Below, in pieces: positions 63,003 to 64,000 of a stretch of DNA of 64,000 nucleotides. This stretch comes from Nonomuraea africana (GTDB lineage: Bacteria > Actinomycetota > Actinomycetes > Streptosporangiales > Streptosporangiaceae), in assembly GCF_014873535.1 (NCBI RefSeq), contig NZ_JADBEF010000001.1, forward strand, positions 2,046,001 to 2,110,000, written 5' to 3'. Within the stretch, counting starts at the first letter, position 1. Every line of letters begins with the position of its first letter. Under the pieces are notes generated by a model. The model made no database searches and was not told the origin of the DNA. It saw nothing but the letters and a program-made list of their open reading frames with translations. A program made the translations under genes and the position numbers.

Positions 63003-64000
63003 TCAGCAGCAGGCGCGGGTCGAGAGCACGGGTGAGGCGGCCCCGCCCGCCGGAGGGGTGGCGGTGCTCGTCTTCTGGTCCGAGGCGATACGGCCGCGCA
63101 TCATGGTCTCCATGACCTTCATGAAGCGCTGCGCCCTGGCGTGGCCGACGATGAACGGGTTCCCGGACCCGGCGGACCCGCTGCGCAGTTCCTCCATGCG
63201 GCCGAGGCCGTGATCGCAGAGCCCGTGGTTGTTCAGCTCGACGTCCACACCTGCCCGCCGCATCTGGGAGGCGAAGGCGAGCACGGAGGAGAGATAGGTC
63301 CGCTTGCCCGCGGTCACGGTGGGCGGGTTGGTCCCACCCCACAACATCGCGGTGTGCCGCCGTCCCTTCCACCACACCGGGAAGATCGGCGAGACGGTGC
63401 CCGGCGTGTGTCCGGGCGTGTGATGGAACGTGACCGTCGTGTCGCCGAGGGTCAGCCGCTGGCCGTCGGAGATCTCCAGGTCTCGGGCGGGAGCGTTGGC
63501 GGGGGAGCCGGCGGCGACGAGGTCCCAGTCGGCTCGGCTCATCATGACCCGGGCACCGTACCGGTCGGCGAGGTACTGGGCGCCGCCGAAATGATCGCCG
63601 TGACCGTGGGCGGCCACCACATACCTGATCTTCGCCGGGTCCACTCCCACAGAGCGCAGCTCCGGAACGAGGATCTTCTCGGCCTCGGCCGGGGATCCCA
63701 GCGCGTCGACGAGAATGACGCCCTGGGAGGTCAGGAGCGCCGTGGCCGAGACGAAGCCGGTGCTCACCACCGCCACGTTGTCGAAGATCCTCAGCGGCTT
63801 GGGGGCCTTCACCGGTGCCATCGCGGAGCCTGGGGTGAGCGCCTTGACGAGGGCCAGCAGGACCGGATCGTCACCGGCCAGCCGGGCTGCGCGGTCGTAG
63901 TAGTCCTGCGCGTTCCTGGGCGGGGCGGTCGATGCCGCGGCCTCGCGTCCCGCCAGCGGCAGGAGAGCGGCGGCGGCCAGGAATGCCCGGCGGGACGTTC
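63003..64000 (-). CDS. Tat-exported metallo-beta-lactamase-fold hydrolase, start beyond window
   Basis: Reading leftward from the right edge, the frame opens with TSRRAFLAAAALLPLAGREA, a twin-arginine signal, and continues through QDYYDRAARLAGDDPVLLA into the previously visible MAPVKAPKPLRIFDN; so the internal ATG at 63821 is not the start. The metal motif is HGHGDHFGG, with later HHTPGHTPGT and a C-terminal GHARAQRF. These resemble exported MBL-fold enzymes of the glyoxalase II/lactonase type. Substrate unknown. The first few residues are cut off. Confidence 0.87.
   Translation of the reverse strand, partial: TSRRAFLAAAALLPLAGREAAASTAPPRNAQDYYDRAARLAGDDPVLLALVKALTPGSAMAPVKAPKPLRIFDNVAVVSTGFVSATALLTSQGVILVDALGSPAEAEKILVPELRSVGVDPAKIRYVVAAHGHGDHFGGAQYLADRYGARVMMSRADWDLVAAGSPANAPARDLEISDGQRLTLGDTTVTFHHTPGHTPGTVSPIFPVWWKGRRHTAMLWGGTNPPTVTAGKRTYLSSVLAFASQMRRAGVDVELNNHGLCDHGLGRMEELRSGSAGSGNPFIVGHARAQRFMKVMETMMRGRIASDQKTSTATPPAGGAASPVLSTRACC

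Overview
The window is high-GC DNA (strong G/C third-codon bias, many ATGA/TGATG gene overlaps, GTG and TTG starts, TetR/LysR/GntR/ROK regulators, Tat and lipoprotein signals). This suggests a soil actinomycete. The gene families and the Ttt/CoA-transferase content fit Streptosporangiaceae (Nonomuraea-like) best, but that placement is inferred from gene style and was not tested. There is no rRNA, CRISPR array or intact insertion sequence. The only RNA gene I can support is a selenocysteine tRNA.

Layout, left to right. 1-4.8 kb: a PRC-barrel gene with two small downstream ORFs (one cut by the edge), an unknown gene, a tyrosine recombinase that has lost its catalytic tyrosine, an exported beta-carbonic anhydrase, and a TetR/RidA divergent pair with a perfect operator. 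4.8-7.4 kb: a small acidic ORF, a TetR gene divergent from an exported SurE-type nucleotidase, and an NmrA-like reductase. 7.6-13.2 kb: a sugar ABC importer operon (Gfo/Idh/MocA oxidoreductase, binding lipoprotein, two permeases) divergent from its ROK regulator. 13-17.2 kb: a membrane protein, a secreted unknown protein, a nucleotidyltransferase-like protein, an alpha/beta hydrolase and a DUF429 protein.

17.4-26.5 kb is the most distinctive block. It is a catabolic locus arranged around a GntR regulator. Leftward run two class III CoA-transferases, a fluoroacetyl-CoA-thioesterase-like hotdog protein, a complete tripartite tricarboxylate transporter (TctC, TctB, TctA) and an enoyl-CoA hydratase. 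Rightward run GntR, two MaoC-type half-proteins and a 310-aa protein I cannot name. Nearly every junction overlaps. It looks like uptake, CoA activation, hydration and proofreading of an unidentified carboxylic acid.

26.5-31.3 kb: a beta-lactamase-fold esterase, WrbA divergent from a LysR regulator (operator over the LysR start codon), a RibD/DHFR-like reductase and a DUF2267 protein. 31.3-40.2 kb: a peptide-use operon with a secreted M6 metalloprotease, a proline-iminopeptidase-like hydrolase and a full oligopeptide ABC importer, divergent from a LysR gene. 40.3-44.9 kb: a compact selenocysteine locus, selD (minus), tRNA-Sec, selA, selB and a rhodanese. 45-49 kb: a self-regulated TetR plus membrane protein, and a GAF-domain regulator divergent from an alpha/beta hydrolase.

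49.2-56.6 kb: a stress-chaperone operon (dnaK, grpE, cbpA-type dnaJ, cbpM, clpB) next to a protein with a histone-H1-like repeat tail. The clpB reading frame is broken twice, both times by a net +2 shift. 56.6-64 kb: a methyltransferase, a KhtT/KhtU-like K+/H+ antiporter pair, a STAS antagonist, an esterase remnant, a strong terminator, a large KatE-type catalase with a SigB-like promoter, a small membrane protein, and a Tat-exported metallo-beta-lactamase-fold protein that runs off the right edge.
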